16,496 nt of DNA, taken from positions 1 through 16,496 of the forward strand of contig DFDT01000067.1 in the NCBI GenBank assembly GCA_002368865.1, written 5' to 3'. Position 1 is the first letter of the stretch. Every line of letters starts with the position of its first letter. Source of the stretch: Lachnospiraceae bacterium UBA3821. Lineage in GTDB: Bacteria > Bacillota > Clostridia > Lachnospirales > Lachnospiraceae. Below are positions 6,732-15,232 of the stretch, piece by piece. The position numbers and the translations under genes are program-made. Below the pieces are notes generated by a model. That model was not told where the DNA came from. It did not search any database and worked only from the letters and a program-made list of their open reading frames with translations.

Positions 6732-7685
6732 ATGTCGGTTTTGTCCGTTGTTTTGCCTGCTTACAATGAGGAACAGAATATAGGAAATACGGCAAAAGTG
6801 TTGGCAGAGCTGCTGGAAGAACATGAGATAGATTATGAGCTGGTGTTTGTCAGTGACGGATCAGTGGACAATACGTATGCAGAAATTTTGAAAGCGGCGG
6901 CAAAGAATCCCCGCGTGAAGGGGGCACAGTTCTCGCGAAATTTCGGTAAGGAAGCAGGGATTTTTGCAGGACTTGAACTGACGACCGGAGATGCGGTGAT
7001 CGTTATGGACTGTGATCTGCAGCATCCGCCCGAGGTGATCCCCCAAATGTGGGAAAAATGGAACGATGGCGCGGAGGTCGTGGAGGGGATCAAATCCGAC
7101 CGCGGCAGGGAAAGCCTTGGATATAAATTGTCGGCGGGACTATTTTATAAAATAATGAGCCGCCTGATCAAGATTGATATGAATGCATCCTCTGATTTTA
7201 AGCTGTTGGACCGCAAAGTAGTGAATGTTTTGTTGGAACTGCCGGAGCGGAATACCTTTTTCAGGGCATTGACATTCTGGGCAGGATTTCGCAGAGATAC
7301 GGTAGAATATGAGGTGCAGGAGAGAAAGTTCGGCAAGAGCAAGTGGTCACTGTGGAGCCTGATGAGATATGCGATCACCAATGCCACATCTTTTAGCACG
7401 ATGCCGCTTCAGATCGTGACGGTTGTCGGTCTGATCTCTATTCTGGGCAGTATTGTTCTGTTCATACAGACGCTGGCGCGCTATTTTATGGGAAACAGTG
7501 TGGAAGGTTTTACCACTGTGATCCTGCTGATCCTGATCATCGGCGGGTTCATCATGTTGAGCCTCGGGATCATAGGGCATTATATTGCCCGCGTTTATGA
7601 GGAAGTGAAGGGTCGGCCCAAATACATTATCAGTCAGGTGACAGACAATGTTTCGGGAAACGTTGTAGGTGCCTGGAAGCGTTGA
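6732..7685 (+). CDS. GtrB-type polyprenyl-phosphate glycosyltransferase (GT2)
   Basis: Transfers a sugar from a nucleotide donor to undecaprenyl phosphate on the inner face of the membrane. The 317 residues match the GtrB/DPM1 pattern: SVVLPAYNEEQNI at the N-terminus, SDGSVDNT (about 41-48), SRNFGKEAG (68-76), metal-binding DCDLQHPPE (93-101), and ERKFGKSKWSL before two C-terminal membrane helices (about 230-255 and 262-290). A GGGAG-like site precedes the ATG, which begins three bases after the upstream stop. Paired with the GtrII-type gene it should supply the lipid-linked sugar for that enzyme and perhaps for the downstream GT-C-like proteins as well. Family call firm; donor sugar unknown (UDP-glucose in classic GtrB). 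Confidence 0.9.
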   Translation: MSVLSVVLPAYNEEQNIGNTAKVLAELLEEHEIDYELVFVSDGSVDNTYAEILKAAAKNPRVKGAQFSRNFGKEAGIFAGLELTTGDAVIVMDCDLQHPPEVIPQMWEKWNDGAEVVEGIKSDRGRESLGYKLSAGLFYKIMSRLIKIDMNASSDFKLLDRKVVNVLLELPERNTFFRALTFWAGFRRDTVEYEVQERKFGKSKWSLWSLMRYAITNATSFSTMPLQIVTVVGLISILGSIVLFIQTLARYFMGNSVEGFTTVILLILIIGGFIMLSLGIIGHYIARVYEEVKGRPKYIISQVTDNVSGNVVGAWKR

Positions 7686-7701
7686 GAGGAGACGAGTCAA
7701 A

Positions 7702-8832
7702 ATGATCAATTTCAATGTGCCGCCTTATGTGGAGACAGCGGCAGGATATATTCAGGAATGTGTTCAAAATCAGAAGATCTGCGGAGACGGGGCATATACG
7801 AAGAAGTGCAACGAGTGGATCGAGCAAAAGACCGGGACGGCAAAGTGTCTGTTGACGACTTCCTGCACCCATGCCACGGAGATGGCGGCATTACTTGCCG
7901 AGGTGGGACCGGGAGATGAAGTGATCATGCCGTCTTACACGTTTGTGTCCACGGCGGATGCCTTCGTGCTGCGCGGGGCGACACCGGTGTTTGTGGATAT
8001 TCGCCCGGACACCATGAACATCGATGAGACCAAGATCGAGGCAGCGATCACGGAACGTACCAAGGGCATTGTGCCGGTGCACTATGCGGGAGTTTCCTGC
8101 GAGATGGATACCATTATGGATATTGCGGAAAGACATCATCTGTGGGTGATCGAGGATGCAGCCCAGGGGATCATGTCCACCTATAAAGGAAAAGCGCTGG
8201 GAACATTTGGCGATTACGGATGTTTCAGTTTTCATGAAACGAAAAATTACAGTATGGGCGAAGGCGGCGCACTTCTGATCCGGGATGAGGAGAAAATTGA
8301 GGATGCAGAGATCATCCGGGAAAAGGGAACAAATCGAAGCAAATATTTCCGGGGGCAGATTGACAAGTATACCTGGGTAAATTATGGTTCGTCCTATCTC
8401 CCCAGCGATATGAATGCAGCCTATCTTTATGCGCAGTTGGAGGTTGCCGACCGGATCAATGAGGCGAGAATTGCTCTCTGGAACCGGTATTACAAGAATT
8501 TGGAGACCTTGGCGCAAAAAGGAAAGATCGTGCTGCCTGTGATCCCGGAGAACTGTGTACACAATGCGCATATGTTTTATCTGAAAGCGGCGGAGATTGA
8601 AGAAAGAAGTGCATTGATTGCTTATCTGAAAGAGAATGAGATATTGGCAGTATTTCACTATATTCCGCTGCACTCCTCGCCGGCAGGGCAAAAATACGGA
8701 CGTTTTCATGGAGAGGATGTCTATACGACAAAAGAGAGCGAGCGGTTGGTGAGACTGCCGATGTACTACGGCCTGACTGCGGCGCAGGTTGATCATATCT
8801 GCGATAAAGTAAAGGAATTTTATGGATGTTAA
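7702..8832 (+). CDS. rffA: dTDP-4-amino-4,6-dideoxygalactose transaminase (RffA/WecE family)
   Basis: PLP-dependent aminotransferase that converts dTDP-4-keto-6-deoxyglucose to dTDP-Fuc4N with glutamate. The start at 7702 is preferred over the in-frame ATG at 7669, because AGAGGAGA (7685-7692) lies nine bases upstream and the product then begins MINFNVPPYVET and has 376 residues, the same length as E. coli WecE. Landmarks agree closely: ICGDGAYTKKC, LLTTSCTHATEMAAL, PSYTFVSTADAFVLRGA, VHYAGVSCEMD, EDAAQGIMSTYKG, and FSFHETKN with the PLP lysine at 181, then REKGTNRS, QNAHMFY-like HNAHMFYLK and HYIPLHSSPAG. RmlA and RmlB must be supplied elsewhere. No dedicated Fuc4N acetyltransferase follows; the GNAT at 1458 could serve. 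A high-confidence family and substrate call. Confidence 0.93.
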   Translation: MINFNVPPYVETAAGYIQECVQNQKICGDGAYTKKCNEWIEQKTGTAKCLLTTSCTHATEMAALLAEVGPGDEVIMPSYTFVSTADAFVLRGATPVFVDIRPDTMNIDETKIEAAITERTKGIVPVHYAGVSCEMDTIMDIAERHHLWVIEDAAQGIMSTYKGKALGTFGDYGCFSFHETKNYSMGEGGALLIRDEEKIEDAEIIREKGTNRSKYFRGQIDKYTWVNYGSSYLPSDMNAAYLYAQLEVADRINEARIALWNRYYKNLETLAQKGKIVLPVIPENCVHNAHMFYLKAAEIEERSALIAYLKENEILAVFHYIPLHSSPAGQKYGRFHGEDVYTTKESERLVRLPMYYGLTAAQVDHICDKVKEFYGC

Positions 8833-9880
8833 GAAGAACTGTGCTGCTGTGATGAGCAGAGTGATATTCATAGGCTTCTGCGTCCAGATTGCTTTGGGAA
8901 TGTTCTGGATGTGCAATGCTTTTGCCGGAATGCATGATTTCGGTAAAGGCATTGTTTGCGTGGTACAGATTTTACTTTTGGGCGCGGTGTTGTGGTTTTT
9001 GATGCCGAAGGCAACGGTCCCGCAAAGCTTGTTTCGGGTATTGGCAGTGGAGAGTTTTCCTATGATCCTGCAGCTGCTGACCAAACCGGACCTGCGAATT
9101 TTGGTAGTACTGATCCTGCTGTTGGGATGGAAGGCCTGCAGGAACTGGATACCGGTGACATGCCTTTGCGTGATCCTGGGCTTAGGGGTTGGAGTTGTGC
9201 TTATAGTGAGAGCGGATCTGCCGGCCCTCTGTGGCAGCAGGATCGTATGGACTACTTTATATCGGGATTACTATGCCTTGGAAGACGAGGAAAAAGATAA
9301 GATTGACTACTGGGTTATGGTAGACAGTACATTGGAGGCTTCGGGGATCGAAACAATCCTGGTTCCGGATCTGCGGGAAAAGTATTCGGAAGAGGAGGTG
9401 CGGGTCCTGATGGGAGCATTGCGGGATGCTGCATGGAAAGGGCATAAAAAGCAGATCGTCAAGGAAATCCTATGGGATGAGGCAGGATATGTACTGCCGC
9501 CGGTGGTTTTGCTGCTGCAATTACAGCACAGAGCGTATGATTCTTATGCAGGTCTGAATTATCGGCAATTTCTGCAGGTTTCCCCGATCTGGGGCAAGTA
9601 TGCGATGCGGTATGGTTGCTGTTGGTTTGCGCTGGCGCTGATCTTTAGATTGCTTTTGGTTTTGCTGGAAGACGGACGAGGCTGTCATGCGTCCGCCTTG
9701 CTCTATGCCATATTTACGACCGTTGTTATGTCGGCATGGTATACGTTCAGCACGACAGGAAGAATGGATTACAAAAATGTTATCTATATCCTGTGCCTGT
9801 GGCTTTTCTGGATGACAGATGGAGCAATATTTTGGAAAAAGGAGGCTGCATCGGATGCTGCATATACAGAAGAAAAGTAG
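8822..9880 (+). CDS. Unrecognised polytopic membrane protein of the glycan locus
   Basis: A 352-residue protein starting inside the last codons of the aminotransferase gene (11-base overlap), with AAGGA five bases before the ATG. I do not recognise a family. Hydrophobic segments near residues 13-35, 40-60, 90-103 and 110-130 are followed by a soluble loop of about 140 residues (rich in Glu and Lys, with RIVWTTLYRDYYALED and a DYWVMVDSTLE stretch), then three more helices near 270-290, 295-315 and 322-343. The loop is probably outside the membrane. No GT-C style HPP or DxD signature is evident. Its position between the aminotransferase and the other large membrane proteins argues for a role in glycan transfer or export, but that is context only. 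Overlap at the 3' end with the next gene is 26 bases. Confidence 0.75.
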   Translation: MDVKKNCAAVMSRVIFIGFCVQIALGMFWMCNAFAGMHDFGKGIVCVVQILLLGAVLWFLMPKATVPQSLFRVLAVESFPMILQLLTKPDLRILVVLILLLGWKACRNWIPVTCLCVILGLGVGVVLIVRADLPALCGSRIVWTTLYRDYYALEDEEKDKIDYWVMVDSTLEASGIETILVPDLREKYSEEEVRVLMGALRDAAWKGHKKQIVKEILWDEAGYVLPPVVLLLQLQHRAYDSYAGLNYRQFLQVSPIWGKYAMRYGCCWFALALIFRLLLVLLEDGRGCHASALLYAIFTTVVMSAWYTFSTTGRMDYKNVIYILCLWLFWMTDGAIFWKKEAASDAAYTEEK

Positions 9881-11591
9881 TCTTCTTTTTGGAATAGGAT
9901 GTGTCCTTATCATATTGACGCTTTTGCCGAGCCTTTTTCTGGGGGAAAATGCAATCTATACGTATCACGATCAGCTGGATGGGGAAGTGATCGCATATAT
10001 TTTGCAGGCCAGACATTTGTGGGATGGCAGGATCCTTCCGGAGTTTTTGGGGGGCGCTTCCAAGACAGCGTTGATGCCCCCGGCACCGGCATGTATCTTA
10101 TTGTTTCGGGTATTTTCTCCGCTGAAAGCCTTATATCTGATGCAGCTTCTAGGCTGCGTGACCGGATACGCAGGCATGTATCTGTTGGTGTACGAGAACA
10201 CGGAGAGTGATATCGCTGCTTTTGTGGCGGGAGGACTGTATGGGATCATTCCCTTTCTGCCGGTGTATGGACTTTCGCAATATGGACTTCCGCTTCTCTT
10301 GTGGTGTGTGCTCCGACTGCGGGAGGGGAGGGGGAGGCGTGCTTTCTGCCTGGCATACGGAATGCTGTATGCGTTAAACTCTTCTCTGATATTGGTTGGT
10401 TTTGCGGTATTGGCGGTATTGGCAATTTGGATCGTGCGTGACCGGATACGGAAGAAAGCGGCTCCGATTCCAATGGTGCTGTTATGGGGAACGATGACGG
10501 CAATCTATCTGGCGGAGAATTTTGCCTTGATCCTGCAGGTGTTGGGGATTGGGGATCAGGAAGTTTCCCATAAAACAGAATATGTTCTCGGGTCAGAAAA
10601 TTTATGGCGTGGGTTTCTCCAAGGTTTTTTGGAGGGAGGACAGTATAGTACGGATAGGCATATCGGAATTTTGGGAGTGGCGGTTTTGATCCTGATCGCA
10701 GAGGAAATTCGGGTACGCCGGTCGGGTGTTTTGCAGAAGGAAGGGGTACAAAGGGATCGATCTGTTACAGTCATCCGGTGGTGTCTCGGGTGTAATGCTG
10801 CGTTTGCAGGAATCAGTGCGTTATGGAATTGCAGCTTTTTCGTAGGATTGAAAGAACATATGGGAGCGGCAGGTGCTTTTCAATTGGATCGTTTTTTGTG
10901 GCTGGCCCCTTGCCTTTGGTATCTGGTATTAGGTTGCTGCATGGCATATGTGTGGAAATTCCGTGCAATTGCTGCTGTATTGGTGTGTCTGATCGTGTCG
11001 GGGATGACGGGATTTACGCTTCTGAAAGAAAGCGATATCAAATCAAATCTGCAAAAGCTGCGCAATTCGGACTACCCGATGCTGAGTTACAGCGAGTATT
11101 ACGCGATCGGTGTGCTGGATCAGGTAAGAGATTATCTGGAGCGGGAAACGGGATTGACACAGGAGGCGTATCGGGTGGTCAGCCTGGGCATTGACCCGGC
11201 GGCTGCGCTGTATCACGGCTTCTATTGTCTGGACGGCTATTCCAATAACTATGCGCTGGACTATAAGCATGCTTTTCGAAAAGTGATTGCTCCCGCATTG
11301 GCAGAGAGCGATTATCTGAGGGCTTATTTTGATGAATGGGGGAACCGGTGCTATCTGTTTGGGACGGAGTGCCCAGGGTATTATACCATTGAGAAAAACG
11401 GGTTCTATTTTCAACATTTGGAACTGGATACAAAAGCTTTACGGGATCTGGGCGGAGATTATCTGCTGTCTGCCGCCTATATAGCAAACAGCGAGGAGCT
11501 GGGGCTGGTGTTGCTGCGGGAGGAACCGTTTGAGACGCAGGACAGTTATTATCGCATTTTTTTGTATGAGGTAGCGGATGAAGAAAGATAA
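9855..11591 (+). CDS. GT-C-like membrane protein, resembles DUF6044
   Basis: A 578-residue polytopic protein. The ATG at 9855 is preferred to the in-frame ATG at 9819 because GGAGG (9840-9845 region) lies about nine bases upstream and the product then starts with a short basic segment ahead of the first membrane helix (about 9-29). Right after that helix comes LGENAIYTYHDQLDGE (residues 29-44), an acidic first outer loop with His38-Asp39 of the type seen in DUF6044 and, more broadly, GT-C enzymes. About ten further helices follow, then a soluble tail of roughly 170 residues containing SYSEYYAIGVLDQVRDYLE. I recall DUF6044 from memory and could not check it. A plausible job is transfer of a sugar from polyprenyl phosphate outside the membrane. 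It overlaps both neighbouring genes. Confidence 0.75.
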   Translation: MLHIQKKSSLLFGIGCVLIILTLLPSLFLGENAIYTYHDQLDGEVIAYILQARHLWDGRILPEFLGGASKTALMPPAPACILLFRVFSPLKALYLMQLLGCVTGYAGMYLLVYENTESDIAAFVAGGLYGIIPFLPVYGLSQYGLPLLLWCVLRLREGRGRRAFCLAYGMLYALNSSLILVGFAVLAVLAIWIVRDRIRKKAAPIPMVLLWGTMTAIYLAENFALILQVLGIGDQEVSHKTEYVLGSENLWRGFLQGFLEGGQYSTDRHIGILGVAVLILIAEEIRVRRSGVLQKEGVQRDRSVTVIRWCLGCNAAFAGISALWNCSFFVGLKEHMGAAGAFQLDRFLWLAPCLWYLVLGCCMAYVWKFRAIAAVLVCLIVSGMTGFTLLKESDIKSNLQKLRNSDYPMLSYSEYYAIGVLDQVRDYLERETGLTQEAYRVVSLGIDPAAALYHGFYCLDGYSNNYALDYKHAFRKVIAPALAESDYLRAYFDEWGNRCYLFGTECPGYYTIEKNGFYFQHLELDTKALRDLGGDYLLSAAYIANSEELGLVLLREEPFETQDSYYRIFLYEVADEER

Positions 11592-13314
11592 GTGGAGATC
11601 ATGGCCGGAACTTCTGTTGCTCATTGCGTGTGCCATCTGGCTTCTGTATGGGATTTCCCAGAAGGAAGGGTATCACATGGATGAGCTTTTGAGTTTCGAA
11701 CTGGCAAACGCAAAATTTAATCCGTGGATCGTACCCACACAGCCGCAGGGCAGACTGGCGAAATTTGTGGAGCAGGAGATCGAGGGGGAGACGTTCGGGG
11801 AAACACTGGGAAATCTTAAGGATACAATCTCGGATGTGCTTCAGAACAAGGGAAACAGTAAGCTTTTGACCTATAAGGCGGATGTGTACGAGGAGCCGGT
11901 GTGGATCACGGCGGAGCAGTTTGGGGATTACATTACAGTGGGAGACAGAGATGCGTTTGATTATCTGTCGGTCTATTTTAATGTGAAAGATGACAACCAT
12001 CCGCCTTTGCATTTCATGGCATTGCACACAGTTTCCTCTGTGTTTCGGGGACAGATCACCCCTCTTATGGGATGCGGCATTAATCTGATCTGTGTCCTTG
12101 GGATCATGGGACTACTGATGTGGATGGGCAGAATGCTGTGCTTCCTTTTCGGGAAAACGGAGCGGGGAAGATTTGCGGGATTTTGGGCGGCCGCACTGTA
12201 TGGATTTTCGGCGGGGGCGATGAGTACCACACTGTTGATTCGGATGTACGGGATGCTGAGTTTCTGGTGTGCGGCACTGCTGGCGATCCACTTGAGCAAA
12301 CTGGCGGCGCCCCGTTTGCGTGTACAAGGGGAGCAGGGCTATGATTTCTGCAAAAAAAATAGATGGCTGATCCTGGTGACATTGTGCGGCTTCTGGACAC
12401 AGTATTTTTTCCTGTTTTATTGTCTGATCCTGGCAGCGGTGACGGTGATCCTGCTGTGGAGAGCGGATCGAAAGCAGGAAGTTTGGTGCTATATCCGAAG
12501 CATGGTGTCGGCGGCAGTCATCGGGTTGGTATGTTTTCCGTTTGCAATCTCGGATGTGTTTTCCAGCGGGAGAGGTGTGGAAGCGCTGGCCAATCTGTCT
12601 TCCGGACTTGATGGATACGGCATGCGGCTGAGAAGGTTTGGCGGGATCTTGGTACAGGAGACGGGTGTTCTGACGGTGCTCTTAGTAGGTGCAGTCATGA
12701 TCGGTTGCATTGCATGGCATCTGTGGAAGGAGAGAGGGATTGTCTCCAGAGGACTGGTAGGTCTGCTGCTGCTTCCGGCAATTGGGTATTTTCTTTTGGC
12801 TGCCCGTATGTCACCTTATCTGGTGGACCGTTATATTATGCCGTTGTTTCCTTTGGTGATTCTGCTGTCTGTTGTGGCGGTTTCCTGTTTTGCCGGAAAG
12901 AGATTGTTATGGGGGATGGCGGCTCTGACGATCCTTTTGCAGCCTGTGCAGACATGGAGGTATGATAATCCGTATTTGTACCGGGGATATGAGGCACAGG
13001 TCAGGATATCCGAGGAATACGGGGAATGTCCCTGCATCTGCATCGGAGATGGCGTCGGGTATTATGAGAATCTGCCGGAATTTACACATTACCGGTGTAC
13101 GCTGATACTCACGCCGCAGGAATTCGAGAAAACGCCGGATTCGATACAGGGCATGACGCGTGTGGTGGTTCTGCTCAAAGATGGGGCAGACAGGGAAAAA
13201 GTATGTGAGATCATGGCCCAATCATATGATCTGACTGCCATGGAAGTGCTGATGCCGCAGGGAGGGGCGCATGGTGATGAAATATTGTATTTTGGGACGG
13301 TTTCCCGGCTGTGA
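11578..13314 (+). CDS. GT39/ArnT-like GT-C membrane glycosyltransferase
   Basis: A 578-residue membrane protein beginning 14 bases inside the previous gene, with GAGG six bases before the ATG. The first helix (about 11-27) is followed by HMDELLSFE with Asp35-Glu36, the usual catalytic acidic pair of GT-C enzymes. After a long outer loop comes DDNHPPLHFMALH (residues 138-150), the HPP signature of the PMT/ArnT superfamily, and later RMYGMLSFW. The loop between the two motifs, about 100 residues, is longer than in classical ArnT. The C-terminal 130 residues form a soluble extracytoplasmic domain (ECPCICIGDGVGYYENLPEF). The reaction expected is transfer of a sugar from polyprenyl phosphate to a glycan, lipid or protein outside the membrane; donor and acceptor are unknown. 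GT-C class is well supported. Confidence 0.82.
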   Translation: MKKDKWRSWPELLLLIACAIWLLYGISQKEGYHMDELLSFELANAKFNPWIVPTQPQGRLAKFVEQEIEGETFGETLGNLKDTISDVLQNKGNSKLLTYKADVYEEPVWITAEQFGDYITVGDRDAFDYLSVYFNVKDDNHPPLHFMALHTVSSVFRGQITPLMGCGINLICVLGIMGLLMWMGRMLCFLFGKTERGRFAGFWAAALYGFSAGAMSTTLLIRMYGMLSFWCAALLAIHLSKLAAPRLRVQGEQGYDFCKKNRWLILVTLCGFWTQYFFLFYCLILAAVTVILLWRADRKQEVWCYIRSMVSAAVIGLVCFPFAISDVFSSGRGVEALANLSSGLDGYGMRLRRFGGILVQETGVLTVLLVGAVMIGCIAWHLWKERGIVSRGLVGLLLLPAIGYFLLAARMSPYLVDRYIMPLFPLVILLSVVAVSCFAGKRLLWGMAALTILLQPVQTWRYDNPYLYRGYEAQVRISEEYGECPCICIGDGVGYYENLPEFTHYRCTLILTPQEFEKTPDSIQGMTRVVVLLKDGADREKVCEIMAQSYDLTAMEVLMPQGGAHGDEILYFGTVSRL

Positions 13315-13357
13315 TAAGGTATGAAGAAGTGTGAAGAGATAGGAGACGGATGACAAG

Positions 13358-14446
13358 ATGGGTGATATGGCTATGGTGACTCAACTCGGTAAATTGATCC
13401 TTTTGATGTTGGTTCTGCCAATTCTCACGGGCGGCTTTTTTTGCACACGAAAAAACGAAATGACCCGGGGGAATGACCGCCTGATCTATATGTGGGTGAG
13501 CGGTCAGTTCGTGTTGTGGACAGCGTTTTGGATCATCTGTGTTTATGGGATTTTTCAGGAATGGTTTTTTTTGGATGTGGCATACACATTTGAAATGGTC
13601 TCAGTCACACTGGCTATAATGGGAGGAATTTGTGACTTGTGCGGACAGGTGAGAGATAAAAGAAAAGGATTACATTTATTCCAATTTTCAAAAGAAAAAA
13701 AATCTCACTGGATTTTTTGGATTCTTTTTGCAGGGATTCTGCTTTTTCAATTGATACAGGCAGTGCGCATGACCTATGCAGATGGAGATGACGCCTATTA
13801 TGTGGCAGTTTCAACCATTGCAGTTAATTCTGATACGATGTATCACAAGCTTCCCTATACCGGTGGGACCACATCAGTGGATATCCGGCATGGATTGGCG
13901 CCTTTTCCGATCTGGATAGCTTATCTGTCGGCAATCAGCGGGATCAGGGCAGTGAGTGTGGCACATGTGGCAGCGCCGCTTATGCTGATTCCTATGACCT
14001 ATATGATTTTCTATTTGCTGGGTAAGAAACTGTTTGCCGGGAAAGAGCAGAGAATTCCTCTTTTTTTGATCTTTACAGAGTTGCTAGTCCTCTTCGGAGA
14101 TTATTCTTTTTATACGGTAGAGAACTTTATGATTGCCAGAAACCGTCAGGGTAAGGCGGCTCTGGGGAGTATCGTGATCCCTATGCTGTTTATGCTCATG
14201 TCTGTGCTGATGAGTAAGCTGGAGGAACGCAAAAAATGCGGGCTGGCTTTCTGGGGACTCCTGACTTGTGTGATGGCGAGCGGATGTCTGTGCAGTGTGA
14301 TGGGGGCTGTTCTGTGCTGCATGTTGGTGGGCGTGGCAGGCGTATGCGCGGCGGTGGCCTACCGCCGATGGCTGGTGCTGATCCCGTTGGTACTGTGCTG
14401 TGTTCCATGCGGAATATGTGCTGCGCTGTATATGTTTAAGGCATAA
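13358..14446 (+). CDS. DUF6077-type membrane protein
   Basis: A 362-residue polytopic protein. AGGAG (13341-13345) lies twelve bases before the ATG, slightly far. The signature of the DUF6077 family is clear: TYADGDDAYYVAVSTIAVNSD (around residues 139-158, with Asp142, Asp144 and Asp145), LPYTGG, HGLAPFPIWIAYLSAISGI, AHVAAPLMLIPMTY, and the basic loop RNRQGKA at 261-267. Helices near 11-28, 45-65, 78-92, 117-136 and further ones follow to the C-terminus. The acidic DGDDAYY after a helix looks like a GT-C first outer loop, so it may be a lipid-dependent glycosyltransferase (inference). It ends soon after the last helix without the soluble tail seen in the other GT-C-like genes; the next ORF carries such a tail. 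Family name is from memory. Confidence 0.8.
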   Translation: MGDMAMVTQLGKLILLMLVLPILTGGFFCTRKNEMTRGNDRLIYMWVSGQFVLWTAFWIICVYGIFQEWFFLDVAYTFEMVSVTLAIMGGICDLCGQVRDKRKGLHLFQFSKEKKSHWIFWILFAGILLFQLIQAVRMTYADGDDAYYVAVSTIAVNSDTMYHKLPYTGGTTSVDIRHGLAPFPIWIAYLSAISGIRAVSVAHVAAPLMLIPMTYMIFYLLGKKLFAGKEQRIPLFLIFTELLVLFGDYSFYTVENFMIARNRQGKAALGSIVIPMLFMLMSVLMSKLEERKKCGLAFWGLLTCVMASGCLCSVMGAVLCCMLVGVAGVCAAVAYRRWLVLIPLVLCCVPCGICAALYMFKA

Positions 14447-14467
14447 GGTCATGCCGGGGAGGTAGAA

Positions 14468-15232
14468 ATGAGTCGCTCTGTTATGATGTTTCAGGACTAT
14501 ATGGGAACCGGACTGATCATGGCATGGTTTTTGCTTTCACTGGTCTACCTGTTCCTGCGGGAGAATAAGAAACAGACCAGAATTTTGTTTATCTATGTGC
14601 CGGTCGTTATATTGCTGCTTTTTTTTAATCCGGTATTTGCCCAAAAATTGAGCGAATATTTAGGAGATGAAATCTACTACCGCATTCTGTGGCTGGTGCC
14701 GGTGACACCGGTGCTGGCTTATACGATTGTGCATATATGTGTCAGCCTTAAGGGGAAATTCAGGATGTTCTTTGTGCTGGGTGCGGTGTGTGTGATCGGT
14801 TTGTCCGGCAGTTATATTTACGCAGACCGTTTTTTTGGTAAGGCAGAAAATTTATATCATATACCGGAAAGTGTGGTCGAGATCTGCAATGCCATTGAAA
14901 GCCCGGGGCGCGAGATCCAGGCAGTGTTTCCCCTGAATATGGTGCAGTATGTACGTCAGTATTCGTCGTCGGTACGCATGCCGTACGGCAGAGAAATGCT
15001 GATGAATGCAGACTGGAATGGTTGGAGAGATGCGGAGGAATTATGTGAAGCGATGGAGGCGGATGTGATCGATGCATCGGAGCTCGGGCAGCTGGCAAGG
15101 ATGACCTATTGCACTTATATCATCCTGCCGCAGAATAAGAAAATAGTTGGAAACTTAAGCAGTGAGAATTATGTGAAGTATGCAGAAATACAAGGATATT
15201 GTATCTATAAAGACACATTGTCCAACCACTGA
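14468..15232 (+). CDS. Small membrane protein with soluble tail, probable partner of the DUF6077 protein
   Basis: A 254-residue protein, preceded by GGGGAGG five bases before the ATG and 21 bases after the DUF6077 stop. Four membrane helices (about 14-30, 37-55, 70-92 and 98-118) include LFFNPVFAQ and a YYRILWLVPVTPV motif; the remaining 135 residues are soluble, probably outside (REIQAVFPLNMVQYVRQYSS, later YCTYIILPQNKK). I do not recognise a named domain. Helices plus tail look like the second half of a GT-C protein whose first half is the DUF6077 ORF, so the two may be a split enzyme or a fixed two-subunit pair. It is the last gene of the plus-strand run; its TGA (15230-15232) abuts the last codon of the minus-strand SGNH gene. 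Confidence 0.78.
   Translation: MSRSVMMFQDYMGTGLIMAWFLLSLVYLFLRENKKQTRILFIYVPVVILLLFFNPVFAQKLSEYLGDEIYYRILWLVPVTPVLAYTIVHICVSLKGKFRMFFVLGAVCVIGLSGSYIYADRFFGKAENLYHIPESVVEICNAIESPGREIQAVFPLNMVQYVRQYSSSVRMPYGREMLMNADWNGWRDAEELCEAMEADVIDASELGQLARMTYCTYIILPQNKKIVGNLSSENYVKYAEIQGYCIYKDTLSNH

Noticed and set aside
7891..9084. Long minus-strand open frame of 397 codons opposite the aminotransferase
   Set aside because: It is antisense to a gene with strong family matches, and its product is rich in His, Ile and Cys with no motif, typical of a shadow frame.
13350..13379. Nine-codon Trp-rich ORF (MTRWVIWLW) with a good ribosome site overlapping the DUF6077 start
   Set aside because: The arrangement resembles a leader peptide, but there is no terminator or pairing structure nearby, and the shifted frame of a membrane-protein start easily gives such a string.
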